A stretch of DNA of 64,000 nt, taken from NCBI GenBank assembly GCA_016711485.1, contig JADJSX010000024.1:1-64000 (forward strand). Direction: 5' to 3'. Shown piece after piece: positions 1 to 8,543 of the stretch (the first letter of the stretch is position 1; each line of letters begins with the position of its first letter). The stretch comes from Leptospiraceae bacterium. Lineage in GTDB: Bacteria; Spirochaetota; Leptospiria; Leptospirales; Leptospiraceae. The notes beneath the pieces were generated by a model. That model made no database searches, was not told where the DNA came from, and was given only the letters and a program-made list of their open reading frames with translations. The position numbers and the translations under genes were made by a program.

Positions 1-79
1 TGCGGTAGCACCTTTTGAGTTTCAAAATCATGTCTCCAAGCCGACCAGCTACTAGCAAGTCCCGTGACTGAATGTAGGG

Positions 80-245
80 CGCAAAACTTGCATTATTCTC
101 TTGCAAGTTTTGGCGGCCGGAATAAGCACTGAACTTTTACATGAAGTCAACAAATATACTACAAAATTTCTCTTACACAACTAAGCCGGCTTGGAGCAAG
201 GAGGTGAACAGCATCGAGACTGATTCACCTCCGCAGTGAATCGCA
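80..245. repeat. Cluster of strong inverted repeats (unknown function)
   Basis: Three perfect inverted repeats lie close together: CAAAACTTGCA (82-92) with TGCAAGTTTTG (102-112), a compact hairpin with a 9-nt loop; GGAGGTGAA (200-208) with TTCACCTCC (224-232); and GATTCAC (222-228) with GTGAATC (236-242), which competes with the second. A weaker outer pairing, CTTACACA near 173 with TGTGTATAAG near 265, could enclose the last two. I see no coding sequence here. Local composition is more GC-rich than the following 2 kb. It may be a recombination site, a structured RNA or the remnant of a mobile element; nothing in the sequence decides between them. Confidence 0.5.
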
Positions 246-529
246 GTTGACCGAAGGGGATTCATGTGTATAAGAAAGTTGCCGATTGAGTTTAACTGAA
301 ACTCATTACAAGAAATACACAATTTTAACTTTAGAACTCGGTCTTATTTCAAACGGTAATTCATTTTGTTCCAATTTTGGAACTATATTTTTTCGTTTCT
401 TGCTAAACAAAGGTTTTAAAAATTTGTATTTACTTCTATTTTCTTATATTCATACATTGTCTTGCAAACCCAACTAAATCTTTCCTAATTTGCGATTCAG
501 ATGTTGGTGCTGCAATTTTTGGGTTCTTT

Positions 530-1015
530 TTAATAAACAACTAATTTCATGAGAATAACAGGAATGTCCTTCTTATCTGTAATAATAAAATCAACTTTTG
601 CCAAATCTTTTCCTTGGCTATTTTGGATAGTAGTTATAAAATTTCTTCTTGAAGCAGCAAATGCTTGTGTTTCATATTCAGAAATACTATTTAACCCTTC
701 ATTTAATAATGGAGTTCAACATTTAAATGCAATATTTTAACATCCTTTTATGAATATTTGTCTTTATGGTAGTCTTTATTATTTTCATAACAATCTTTCC
801 TTCCGGTCCTAATAAAATTTTTTCTACACTGTCTCCAAGTTTGCATTTTTGTGATCATGATCAGTACTTAACTGACCATTGATTACTGCAAGCGCTCTAT
901 CTAAATCATTTTCATTTCTTGGTGTAGCTGGTGATGCATTGTCTGCCCACTTAAAACAAAAATCTTTCGTAAACCCCATGAATTGTCTGAGTTTGTAGAT
1001 GTCCCAGGATAACAT
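530..1015 (-). pseudogene. Frameshifted remnant of an unrecognised gene
   Basis: The minus strand carries protein-like sequence in three different frames in a row, which suggests a decayed gene. The first piece (about 1015 to 824) reads ...DLDRALAVINGQLSTDHDH... and stops at 824. The next frame continues from about 838 with LGDSVEKILLGPEGKIV and stops near 734. The third piece (about 720 to 530) contains SEYETQAFAASRRNF and KVDFIITDKKDIPVILM and stops at 530. No single frame joins them. I do not recognise the family. At least two indels are required, so this is most likely an inactive relic lying in the gene-poor flank of the recombinase gene. Confidence 0.4.
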
Positions 1016-2253
1016 ATTGTTCGATAGTCCATTTTTTTAAGTTTTCAATGAAAAGATTAAATTCAAAAAATCTGAATTTATATTTTTGTTAAAGATAGTA
1101 ACTTAGAAGATCAACGGGCGGAAACTTAAAGTAATTTTTAAAAGAGAAAAAGATTACAGATAATTTATTATTCATTTGTTTTTTGAAAATCAGAAATAGT
1201 AAACTATTCTCCTTTTTGTAGTCAAATCATCTTCCATTCATCTTTTTTTCTAAACTCTAATTTTTAATGCTCTAAATGTCTTTGTTTTTAGGATAAGGGA
1301 GTCACTTAGTTTAGTATTATATAAAGGAAAATAATTTTTGGAATAAGTAACATACTACTATTTTAACCTTTCCAATGTCTTTATCTCCTGTCAAGCTCAA
1401 TACATTCGGTCTCCAATGAGTTCTTTCTTTTTATCTTTTTGATTCGATACAATAACATCGTTTACTACCTAAAAAAGAAAAGTCTCCCTCTTCAAACTTC
1501 ATCGTAACTTTATCCAGCATTGTGATCTCGTCTCTACGATTTCTCTACTTACTTTTTGAGAGCTATAATATAGTAACAGTAAACAACGGTTTCTTTAATA
1601 AATCCTTTGGAAATTTTTCTGGGGTTAATACTACTTGTCCTCATTCAGATTCTTTTTAACCTCTACTTCTTTGATTACGCTTGGATTTCATTATTTTCAG
1701 TACACCTACTACTAAATTATAAAACTGTCTTTAAAATACAGGTGGAAGCACTATTTGAGTTAATACAGCAGCTAGGCATTCATCCTGTTTACACGCTCCC
1801 AACCTTTCCTTACTTTTTGTATTTATTTTCAGAAAATAGTAATGAAAAGTTGGCAGTTCCTTTCTAAATTTTATAATTTTAAATTTATCCCAGATCCTTC
1901 TTCTTTTTGGCTAATAGGCCGTCTTCCATTATTAATATAGCTAAAGTCTTCGCTTTTTGCAATTTCTTGCTCATAACGCTAAACTCTGCACTTTCTCTTT
2001 TACAAATTCGGTTTAAAACAGTTTACGAAGAGTAATAATATTAGTGTATATTTTTCATAAGAGGCAATCCTTTTTTTGGTGTTTTCTAAAAGTATTTAAC
2101 GGAAAATGCATAACTAACATTGGTTGAATATTACTTATGCTGTCCATAGTAATTTCAGTGGATATGTAAAAAAATAAGAGGATAACCGAAGTAAAATAGC
2201 GGGTAGGCTGAAAAACAAAAAAACACTATACAGATGTATATATATTAAAAATA
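1016..2253. other. Gene-poor AT-rich stretch
   Basis: About 1.2 kb with no open frame that looks coding on either strand. The longest frame, 86 codons near 1607, has no convincing ribosome binding site and a hydrophobic, low-information translation. I see no tRNA, no clear terminator and no repeat shared with the rest of the window. It is probably decayed DNA upstream of the recombinase. Confidence 0.4.
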
Positions 2254-3351
2254 TTGGAGGATATGGATTTAGTGGAAGAGATAAAGAAAAAGTATGCAAG
2301 TTTGGAAACGAAATTTATTTCCAATGCGAGGATTGAGGAGTTTTTGAATGAGAGGAAGGCGTTTATAGACGAGGAAAATTTTCAGAAATTGAAGGAATAT
2401 TTTTTGGTAGAGAGGAGGTTGTTTCGAAGTGTTTTTAAGATTTGGGAAAAGGAGAATGAATTACTTCTAAAAAATAGGAAGGGGATGGTGGCTGCGGTGG
2501 TGGGATTTTTGTTGGAGGCGGAGATGAAGGAGTTACTTTTGATTAGGCGCTACTCGAGAAAGACAGTGAAGAGTTATATCGGTTCAGTGCGAATTACAAA
2601 TTTGTGGTTACAGAAAAATTTATCCATGAATATAGAGGACGCAAAAGAGGAGGATTTGAAGGATTATTTTTTGTATCTAACGAATACGAAAAAAGTTTCT
2701 GTTTCTTCGATACGGATGCGGAGATTTGCGATAGAGTTTTATTTTCAGGAAATTCTAATGAAGGAACTTAGGCTTAGTTTTGCGTATAATTTAAAGAAGC
2801 CAAATTCTTTGCCTACAATATTTACCAAACAGGAAGTTGTGCGAATTTTAAATTCGTCTAGGAATTTAAAACACAAGATGATACTATCACTTTTGTATTC
2901 TTCCGGATTACGGCTAAGTGAAGTTATCCACTTAAAAGTAAAGGATATAGATACGAAAGAAAGAACAGTTCGTGTTCGAATGGGAAAGGGGAATTCGGAT
3001 AGGATAACGGTGTTGTCGGAGAAAATACTTTCTGATTTAAAAATTTTTATTGAAAATAGAAAACCAGAAAACATATTGTTCCCTTCCAATCAGTCAAAGG
3101 AAATAGGAAAAGAGTCTTATCTTTCTACTCGCACCGTTGAACACGTGTTTGCCTCTGCACTAAAAAAATCAGGAGTTCGTAAACATGGCACACCACATGA
3201 TTTTCGACATTCTTTTGCGACGCATTTACTGGAGACAGGAACGGATATACACTTTATACAAAAACTATTGGGACATAAAAATGTTTCGACAACAACTATT
3301 TATACCAAACTCGCAAATCCCAAGATTGCAGGCGTAAGAAGTCCCTTATAA
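2254..3351 (+). CDS. Tyrosine recombinase with IntI/Xer-like catalytic domain
   Basis: Site-specific recombinase of the phage-integrase superfamily, 365 aa. The core-binding domain lies around residues 75-175 (RRYSRKTVKSYIGSV...) and the catalytic domain around 185-365. Visible catalytic residues are R220 (SGLRLSEV), a Lys in GKGNSDRI near 245, H315 and R318 (HDFRHSFATH), H341 (LLGHKNVSTT) and the nucleophile Y350. The C-terminus GVRSPL is the typical ending of integron integrases, but the extra IntI-specific segment between the Lys and the HxxR box is not evident. It is therefore an IntI-like or Xer-like recombinase rather than a proven integron integrase. The first 75 residues are a charged helical extension. 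The start is uncertain: TTG 2254, ATG 2263 (only 2 nt after GGAGG) and GTG 2272 are all possible. Confidence 0.85.
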   Translation: MEDMDLVEEIKKKYASLETKFISNARIEEFLNERKAFIDEENFQKLKEYFLVERRLFRSVFKIWEKENELLLKNRKGMVAAVVGFLLEAEMKELLLIRRYSRKTVKSYIGSVRITNLWLQKNLSMNIEDAKEEDLKDYFLYLTNTKKVSVSSIRMRRFAIEFYFQEILMKELRLSFAYNLKKPNSLPTIFTKQEVVRILNSSRNLKHKMILSLLYSSGLRLSEVIHLKVKDIDTKERTVRVRMGKGNSDRITVLSEKILSDLKIFIENRKPENILFPSNQSKEIGKESYLSTRTVEHVFASALKKSGVRKHGTPHDFRHSFATHLLETGTDIHFIQKLLGHKNVSTTTIYTKLANPKIAGVRSPL

Positions 3352-3355
3352 AATA

Positions 3356-3742
3356 TTACCAGATAGTTTTTACTTTGTATTTTTTAATCAAAGGATCGTT
3401 CGTTAGAATTGGAATATTTTCTGTTTGAGATTGTGAAATTAAAAGTCGATCAAATGGATCTTTATGAAAATCGGGCAACTTAGTTAAAGGAAATAAGTGA
3501 TTGAGTTTGATTTCTAATATTTGAAAATTGACTTCTTGTATTTCTTCACGAATAAATTTTTCAGGATCTTTTTTGATTTCTAATTTTCCAATTGAGTATT
3601 TTATACAAATTTCCCAAGTGTTCACTACGCTTGTAAAAATTTCATTTTCACTATTTTCTATTATTTCTAAAACCTTTTTTGATAATTTGCCTGGTTCCCC
3701 TATCGCCCAAAGAAATGTATGAGTGTCCAAAAGAAATTTCAT
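3356..3742 (-). CDS. PIN-domain toxin (VapC-like, Sll0205 type)
   Basis: Probable ribonuclease toxin of a type II toxin-antitoxin pair, 128 aa, the usual length. Acidic PIN residues are visible: D6 (FLLDTHTFLW), a Glu in NTWEICIKY near residue 45, Asp in KDPFDRLLI near 97 and Asp in LTNDPLI near 114. These would bind Mg2+ for RNA cleavage. Its start overlaps the end of the antitoxin gene by 4 nt, so the two are translationally coupled. It lies 4 nt from the 3' end of the recombinase gene on the opposite strand. The RNA target cannot be read from the sequence. Confidence 0.85.
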   Translation of the reverse strand: MKFLLDTHTFLWAIGEPGKLSKKVLEIIENSENEIFTSVVNTWEICIKYSIGKLEIKKDPEKFIREEIQEVNFQILEIKLNHLFPLTKLPDFHKDPFDRLLISQSQTENIPILTNDPLIKKYKVKTIW

Positions 3743-3978
3743 GAATAAAAACTTTCCAACACGTCTTTTGGTAGGGGTTCAAAAAAAGATTTATCTACCT
3801 TAAAAATGCCTTTAGCATTTCCTAAATTTCTTTTTTTAGATTTGGGCTTTGTGTATGGAACTAATTTTGCCATTGGTTTCCCTGATTTGGAAATGATAAT
3901 CTCATCGCCTAGAGAAACTCTTACAAGAAGCTTTGATAAATTGGTCTTTGCCTCATGGATATTTACATTTTTATTCAT
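3739..3978 (-). CDS. Phd/YefM-family antitoxin
   Basis: Antitoxin partner of the PIN toxin, 79 aa. The N-terminal 50 residues match the Phd/YefM DNA-binding fold (MNKNVNIHEAKTNLSKLL, then GDEIIISKSGKPMAKLVP). The basic linker KPKSKKRNLGNAKG leads to an acidic-hydrophobic tail (DKSFFEPLPKDVLESF), which in this family wraps the toxin and covers its active site. It is the first gene of the pair. By family precedent the complex represses its own promoter, but no operator is evident by eye upstream. Confidence 0.85.
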   Translation of the reverse strand: MNKNVNIHEAKTNLSKLLVRVSLGDEIIISKSGKPMAKLVPYTKPKSKKRNLGNAKGIFKVDKSFFEPLPKDVLESFYS

Positions 3979-4172
3979 AAGCCCTATATTAGCTAAGTAA
4001 ATGGACTAAGTCAATAAAAAATTTTCTCGACTATTGACTAGTAAACTTGTTGCAAGGAAAGATGTTTGTTTAATGTCGAGGATTTTTTAGATCTCCCCTG
4101 GTCATAGTTCGATTAATGGTATTGTTTTTTTCTAGTGTGTTTTTTTGTTCTAATTACTTTTTTCTATTTTGG

Positions 4173-4739
4173 CTATACTCTAACGTAATAACTTCGTGCA
4201 AAGTCCTGTAAATCCCTGCTGAGCGACCAAGAAACTCTTAGTTCTAAATTCTTTTTGGTAGGAACTGCGTTGATCAATCTCGACTTCGATAAGATTTCCC
4301 TTAGTCCTAAAATATCCAGCTCCAATAAAAAGGTAAACACCCAACACCGAGATTTACCAAATGCTAGAGCTAGTTCGCCTAATTCAATCCAGTCTGAATT
4401 TCTGACACGAAAGCTGAGGCGTTTCAGATTCAGACCTTCTTCTTGGAATTCAGTTTTAATTTTCTTAGGTGGGGGAATCATTCCAGAGTGGGTGAACGTT
4501 CGGTATTTCTTTAGAAGACGGCTTAGGTATCGGACAAGGCTATTTCCATTTTCTTTCGTTTTCTTTTTCAGGTCTTCTAGTAGGTGGTTGGGAATGAGGA
4601 GAGTGGAAACGGTATTTTCAGTTTCTTGGATTTGATGGAAGGGAAAGGATTTTTGGTTTTGAAAAGTTATCATACTTACACTAGGTTGAGGAAAGAGTAT
4701 ATGGTGCGAAAAAAGTAATAGAAGTAGAAATAATTTCAT
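4173..4739 (-). CDS. DUF1564 family protein
   Basis: Leptospira-type DUF1564 protein of unknown function. The family signature is clear: STLLIPNHLLEDLKKK near residue 45, NSLVRYLSRLLKKYR near 65, then LNLKRLSFRVRNSDWIELG and LALAFGKSRCWVFTFLLELD from about 105. The short helical segments suggest a DNA-binding or regulatory protein, but that is inference. The longest frame begins with a hydrophobic stretch that looks like a signal peptide, unusual for this family; the internal ATG at 4676 (MITFQNQ...) may be the true start, giving about 167 aa. It sits beside the toxin-antitoxin pair and recombinase. Confidence 0.7.
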   Translation of the reverse strand: MKLFLLLLLFSHHILFPQPSVSMITFQNQKSFPFHQIQETENTVSTLLIPNHLLEDLKKKTKENGNSLVRYLSRLLKKYRTFTHSGMIPPPKKIKTEFQEEGLNLKRLSFRVRNSDWIELGELALAFGKSRCWVFTFLLELDILGLREILSKSRLINAVPTKKNLELRVSWSLSRDLQDFARSYYVRV

Positions 4740-4844
4740 TTTCAGTTTTTTCTACTTTTTGGGGTCGTTTCGGCGGTTTTTCGAACTCTAATATTGCAAA
4801 ATTTAATTTATTTTTCAAAAAAAATACATTCGGGCAAATTTTAC

Positions 4845-4873
4845 TTGACTCTCAGAGTCAATGATTAGATATT
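4845..4873 (+). promoter_or_regulatory. Probable carD promoter with a perfect palindrome over the -35 box
   Basis: TTGACT at 4845-4850 is separated by 17 nt from GATATT at 4868-4873, a reasonable sigma70-type promoter. The -35 hexamer is the left end of a perfect 17-bp palindrome, TTGACTCTCAGAGTCAA (4845-4861), so a dimeric regulator bound here would block or recruit polymerase. A Shine-Dalgarno AGGAG lies at 4914-4918, ahead of carD. Promoter and operator roles are inferred from sequence only. Confidence 0.5.
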
Positions 4874-4925
4874 TAACTTTGAGTTTAACGGAATTTATTA
4901 ATATTATTCATCTAGGAGTCAGATT

Positions 4926-5468
4926 ATTTCTGATATTGAATTTAAAGTCGGCGATTATGTTGTTTATCCAATGCATGGCGTTGGTGCTATCACGGAAGTG
5001 AGCAAAAAGACAATTTTAGGCAAAAAGCGTGACTGCTATAGCCTCGAGATACAGTCCTCGAAAATGAAAGTTATGATACCCGTCGATAAGGCAAAACAAG
5101 TCGGGATTCGAGGAATTATACCCAAACGAGAAATCAAAAAAGTTCTCAACCTATTAATGAAAGATGAAGTCGACACCGAAGAAGATTGGAAGATTAGATA
5201 CCAGAACAATATGAACAAAATAAAGTCCGGTTCTATCTATGAAGTAGCTGATGTTTGTAGAAACCTTTTCCGACGAGCAAATGGCAAGGAATTGTCTATC
5301 ATGGAAAGGAAGCTATACGAAAATGCTTATAATTTAGTAAAAACAGAGATAGCTTTAAGTAAAGGTGTTCCACAAGAGGAAGCCGGAAATATAGTTTCTG
5401 ATATTTTAGCAAGTTCAGTGCAACCAGTTGCGCAAGCGGCAATCGCAGTAGACGTAGATATAGAATAA
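4926..5468 (+). CDS. carD: CarD-family transcription regulator, apparent ATT start
   Basis: CarD binds the RNA polymerase beta subunit and stabilises open promoter complexes. The N-terminal RNAP-interacting domain is recognisable (FKVGDYVVYPMHGVGAITEV, then KMKVMIPVDKA), followed by a helical DNA-binding domain with W(K)IRYQNN near residue 90. The first ATG in frame is 4971, but it lies inside the conserved YPxHGVG strand, and the codons before it (GDYVVYP) are plainly part of the family. Back to the upstream stop at 4899 there is no ATG, GTG or TTG. ATT 4926 lies 7 nt after AGGAG and gives 180 aa; ATT 4923 is the alternative. The gene is followed by the PIN-TRAM gene, a pairing also known from other bacteria. 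Confidence 0.85.
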   Translation: MSDIEFKVGDYVVYPMHGVGAITEVSKKTILGKKRDCYSLEIQSSKMKVMIPVDKAKQVGIRGIIPKREIKKVLNLLMKDEVDTEEDWKIRYQNNMNKIKSGSIYEVADVCRNLFRRANGKELSIMERKLYENAYNLVKTEIALSKGVPQEEAGNIVSDILASSVQPVAQAAIAVDVDIE

Positions 5469-5507
5469 ATCCCGCTTAAACTCAAATTTTAACACAAGGA
5501 TTTGAGT

Positions 5508-6515
5508 ATGACTCATGTCTATAAGCTTTTACTCGCGCTCTCTTTTTCTATCGTATCCTTTGGATTTCTTTTCCCTATGTATGGTGATTTCCTCCTGCCC
5601 GCAATTTACACGGGTCTCGTTTTTGTCGCTGTTTTAGGAATTGTATACTTCGAAGATAAAATTTTCCCTATAGTAAATGCCGAATCTGCCTTTTGTGTGG
5701 GACTTGGTCTATTGATTGGTTTTGGTATCGCACGGTTACTTGTTAGTCTCATTGCAGAATCCAAGAATCCAGGTTTAGGTCTAATCGTGTATCTTGGGTT
5801 TGGTTATGCAGGTATTCGGGTAGGGTATGCTTTTTCCATAAAGCCGGGACTTTCTATTTTTGGAGGCGGCGGTGCAGCCGGACTTCAGCCTTATATCATA
5901 GGCAGTGACAAACCGGAAGAAATCCGCGACAAAATTCTAGATACATCCGTTGTCATTGACGGTCGAATTTTGGACATCGCGGACACTCACTTCATAGATG
6001 GTCCGCTTATTTTACCAAACTTTGTCCTTCGAGAGATTCAACTTATCAGTGATTCTTCTGATCCGATCAAACGGGCTCGCGGAAGACGCGGACTTGATAT
6101 GTTGAATAAACTCCAACGTAAAGGCACAATTGAAGTAAAGATTACATATACTGATTACACAGACACCCGCGAGGTAGATGCAAAACTCATTAAACTCGCT
6201 CGTGATACAGGTGCAAAGTTAGTTACAAACGACTTCAATTTAAATAAAGTAGCCGAACTTCAGGGTGTAAAAGTTCTAAATTTAAACAATCTTGCCAATG
6301 CACTTAAACCAGTCGTCTTACCTGGAGAAGAAATTGCTATCCAAGTTATCAAGGAAGGTAAGGACGAAAACCAAGGAATTGGTTATCTCGAAGACGGCAC
6401 GATGGTGGTCATCGAAAACGGTGGTCATCTAGTTGGGAAGGATGTTCGTGTAAACGTTACGTCAATCATCCAAACCGCAGCCGGCAAGATGATCTTCACA
6501 AAAGCTATAAAATAA
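5508..6515 (+). CDS. PIN-TRAM domain membrane protein (YacL-like)
   Basis: Membrane-anchored PIN/TRAM protein of the Bacillus YacL type, about 335 aa. The N-terminal 110 residues contain about four membrane segments. A PIN nuclease-like domain begins at ILDTSVVIDGRILDIAD near residue 147, with conserved acidic residues there, in the following helices (FVLREIQ) and in LVTNDFNLNKVA. A C-terminal TRAM-like beta domain (GEEIAIQVIKEGKDENQGIGYL) is a likely nucleic-acid-binding module. ATG 5508 is preferred over TTG 5502 because AAGGA ends at 5500, leaving 7 nt. It lies 39 nt after carD and is probably co-transcribed. The substrate is unknown. Confidence 0.85.
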   Translation: MTHVYKLLLALSFSIVSFGFLFPMYGDFLLPAIYTGLVFVAVLGIVYFEDKIFPIVNAESAFCVGLGLLIGFGIARLLVSLIAESKNPGLGLIVYLGFGYAGIRVGYAFSIKPGLSIFGGGGAAGLQPYIIGSDKPEEIRDKILDTSVVIDGRILDIADTHFIDGPLILPNFVLREIQLISDSSDPIKRARGRRGLDMLNKLQRKGTIEVKITYTDYTDTREVDAKLIKLARDTGAKLVTNDFNLNKVAELQGVKVLNLNNLANALKPVVLPGEEIAIQVIKEGKDENQGIGYLEDGTMVVIENGGHLVGKDVRVNVTSIIQTAAGKMIFTKAIK

Positions 6516-6545
6516 CTCTGGGCGATTCGGCCTTAAGTTCTAGGG

Positions 6546-6578
6546 GCGAGCATATTTGTATTACGCGACCGTGCTCGC
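6546..6578. repeat. Inverted repeat between genes
   Basis: GCGAGCA (6546-6552) pairs with TGCTCGC (6572-6578) across a 19-nt loop, 31 nt after the PIN-TRAM stop codon. There is no T-run after it, so it is not a standard intrinsic terminator, though it could act as a 3' processing or termination structure. Confidence 0.35.
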
Positions 6579-6717
6579 GCCTCTTGTCAACTTTTTCTAA
6601 TTACCTTTGGAGTTTTTAAGCACTACGACACCGGCTTGATCACTATCGCGGGCATTTCCAAAAATACATCGAAAGTTTTCCGCTTGCAATTCTATCAACC
6701 TATAACAGTTTGAATTT

Positions 6718-7053
6718 ATGAAAAGATATACACGGATTTTCATTCTAAGTTTCCTAATCCTTTTTAGTGTTCAGAGGATAATGGATAATGAGTGCATCTG
6801 TGGCGGGATTGGTGTAAATGAAAATGATTGTATGTTTTCCGCTCAATCTAGTTCTGAACATGACACAGACCACGAAAAAGAAAACCATATTTGTGTAAAT
6901 TGTCCCTGTAATTATATTTTAATTTCCTACTCCAATCTATATTTAAACCAAATTTACTCCCAAATCACCATATCTTATACAGTGCCAACTTCTTTTACAG
7001 CAGTTAATTTTGATTATCTTCAAAATCTAATCCGCCCTCCTCGCTCTATCTAA
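6718..7053 (+). CDS. Small Cys/His-rich exported protein, possible metal-binding partner of the efflux operon
   Basis: A 111-aa protein of no family I recognise. It begins with a signal-like segment (KRYTRIFILSFLILFSVQ) and then carries clustered metal ligands: ECICGG, NDC, then HDTDHEKENHICVNCPCN. The C-terminal part is hydrophobic and ends in a short basic-proline tail (RPPRSI). It lies 170 nt upstream of czcC in the same direction, so a role in sensing, buffering or delivering metal to the efflux system is a fair inference but not shown. No transporter or enzyme motif is visible. Confidence 0.55.
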   Translation: MKRYTRIFILSFLILFSVQRIMDNECICGGIGVNENDCMFSAQSSSEHDTDHEKENHICVNCPCNYILISYSNLYLNQIYSQITISYTVPTSFTAVNFDYLQNLIRPPRSI

Positions 7054-7223
7054 GCCTAACAAAGTCTATTTTTAACAACCACAGAATTTGAATAAGTTTA
7101 TAGAATTTCAATATTTACAATCTAAATACCAACTCATTTGCATAGAGAGGGACACGATTTAAGTATATTTCAGAATTCTCCAAACATTCACTCTTGGTAT
7201 TTTTTCCGAGAAAGGAGGAATTT

Positions 7224-8537
7224 ATGAGATTCATTTTTAGAATCACTTTATTTATACTATTTACAAACGTTATCTATCCAGAAAAAACAGATTCACACGC
7301 GGACAATTCCCATTGTGCGGGTAATACCAAATTACTCACAATTGTAGAATGTGTATTAGACCACAGTCCAGAGTTCAAAAAAACAAGGTTAGAATTAATC
7401 GCTATCAAAGGGAAAAAAATTGCCGCATCCTATTTATTCCCTTCCAATCCAACTATTTCAGTAGTCAATGCCTATAGAAAACAATCACAATCGGACGTTA
7501 CTATTTTTAACCCAGTTCCCCAAACTGCTTTCAATGGAGAACTCCAAGCCTCCCAAGAATTCTATTTAGGTGGTCAGAGAGGCAAACGTATGGAAGTCGC
7601 AGAATCAGAATTTTCCGCTCAAATCAAACGAGTTTCCATAATGGAAAGAAATACAACTGCGGAAGCTCTATCTGCGGCTGTGTTCTATCGAAATTCTCTA
7701 GAAGAATTTAAAATCACTGAATTCCTATACCAAAACTCTTTGGACATGGCAAAAGTTGTACAAGCAAGAGCAGAAAAAGGACTCGCCGCCGAAATTGATG
7801 CAGATATCGCAAATGCCGAAGTCTCAAAAACATCTAGACTTCTCAACTCCTCCATTCGAAAAAGAGACGGAGCAAAAGGGAATTTAACAGTCATGATGGG
7901 GGTTAATTTTAATTTACCTCTATCGATCATAGACACAATTCCAGACATAAAACTCAATACAACCAATACGGAAGAACTCGTCGCAACTGCCCTCAAACAA
8001 AGAACAGAAATAGAGGAAGGAACACTCAATATCCGAATAGCTCAGAAACGAATCGAACTTCTAAAACGAGAGGCTATTCCTAATTTGACTGTATCCGCCT
8101 ATGTTCAAAGAGACGGATTTAACGAAAACGTAGTTGGAGGAAGAGCATCAATCCCACTCCGAGTATGGAGAGACAATAGTGGAGAAATTTTAGAATCACA
8201 AGCCAAAAAAGATCAATCCATTACGAATTTGGAAGTAAACCAACATACAATTCACTTTGAAGTGATTAAAGCGGTTACAAACTATAACTCTCTCAGAGCG
8301 GAATTTAATAATTATCCACAAGAGTTACTAAAAAAAGTAGATGCAAACTTACTTTCTTTAAAAAAAGCTCTATCGGCAGGACAAATAAATATACGAGATG
8401 CATTGGTTGCTCAAAATTCACTTGTAGGATTAAAACTCTCCTATATTCAATCACAATCAGACTATGACTTATCTAAAATTGAACTGATTCGTTCAATTGG
8501 CTTTCCATTACTGCAATATGCGGTAGTTACTAAATGA
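7224..8537 (+). CDS. czcC: CzcC/TolC-family outer-membrane efflux protein
   Basis: Outer-membrane channel of a tripartite heavy-metal efflux pump, 437 aa. A signal peptide (MRFIFRITLFILFTNVIYP) is followed by two outer-membrane efflux repeats with long helices, for example EIDADIANAEVSKTSRLLNSS near residue 190, and SAGQINIRDALVAQNSLVGL near the C-terminus. ATG 7224 is chosen because AAAGGAGG lies directly upstream; an in-frame TTG at 7194 precedes the Shine-Dalgarno and is not credible. It is the first of three pump genes separated by only a few bases. The metal preference is read from czcA rather than from this gene. Confidence 0.88.
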   Translation: MRFIFRITLFILFTNVIYPEKTDSHADNSHCAGNTKLLTIVECVLDHSPEFKKTRLELIAIKGKKIAASYLFPSNPTISVVNAYRKQSQSDVTIFNPVPQTAFNGELQASQEFYLGGQRGKRMEVAESEFSAQIKRVSIMERNTTAEALSAAVFYRNSLEEFKITEFLYQNSLDMAKVVQARAEKGLAAEIDADIANAEVSKTSRLLNSSIRKRDGAKGNLTVMMGVNFNLPLSIIDTIPDIKLNTTNTEELVATALKQRTEIEEGTLNIRIAQKRIELLKREAIPNLTVSAYVQRDGFNENVVGGRASIPLRVWRDNSGEILESQAKKDQSITNLEVNQHTIHFEVIKAVTNYNSLRAEFNNYPQELLKKVDANLLSLKKALSAGQINIRDALVAQNSLVGLKLSYIQSQSDYDLSKIELIRSIGFPLLQYAVVTK

Positions 8538-8543
8538 GGAAAA

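Noticed and set aside
1607..1867. 86-codon hydrophobic open frame
   Set aside because: No ribosome binding site, a low-information hydrophobic translation and lack of any family resemblance; AT-rich DNA gives such frames by chance.
6535..6590. Possible intrinsic terminator after the PIN-TRAM gene
   Set aside because: The stem is good but the loop is 19 nt and there is no T-run, so it is listed only as an inverted repeat.
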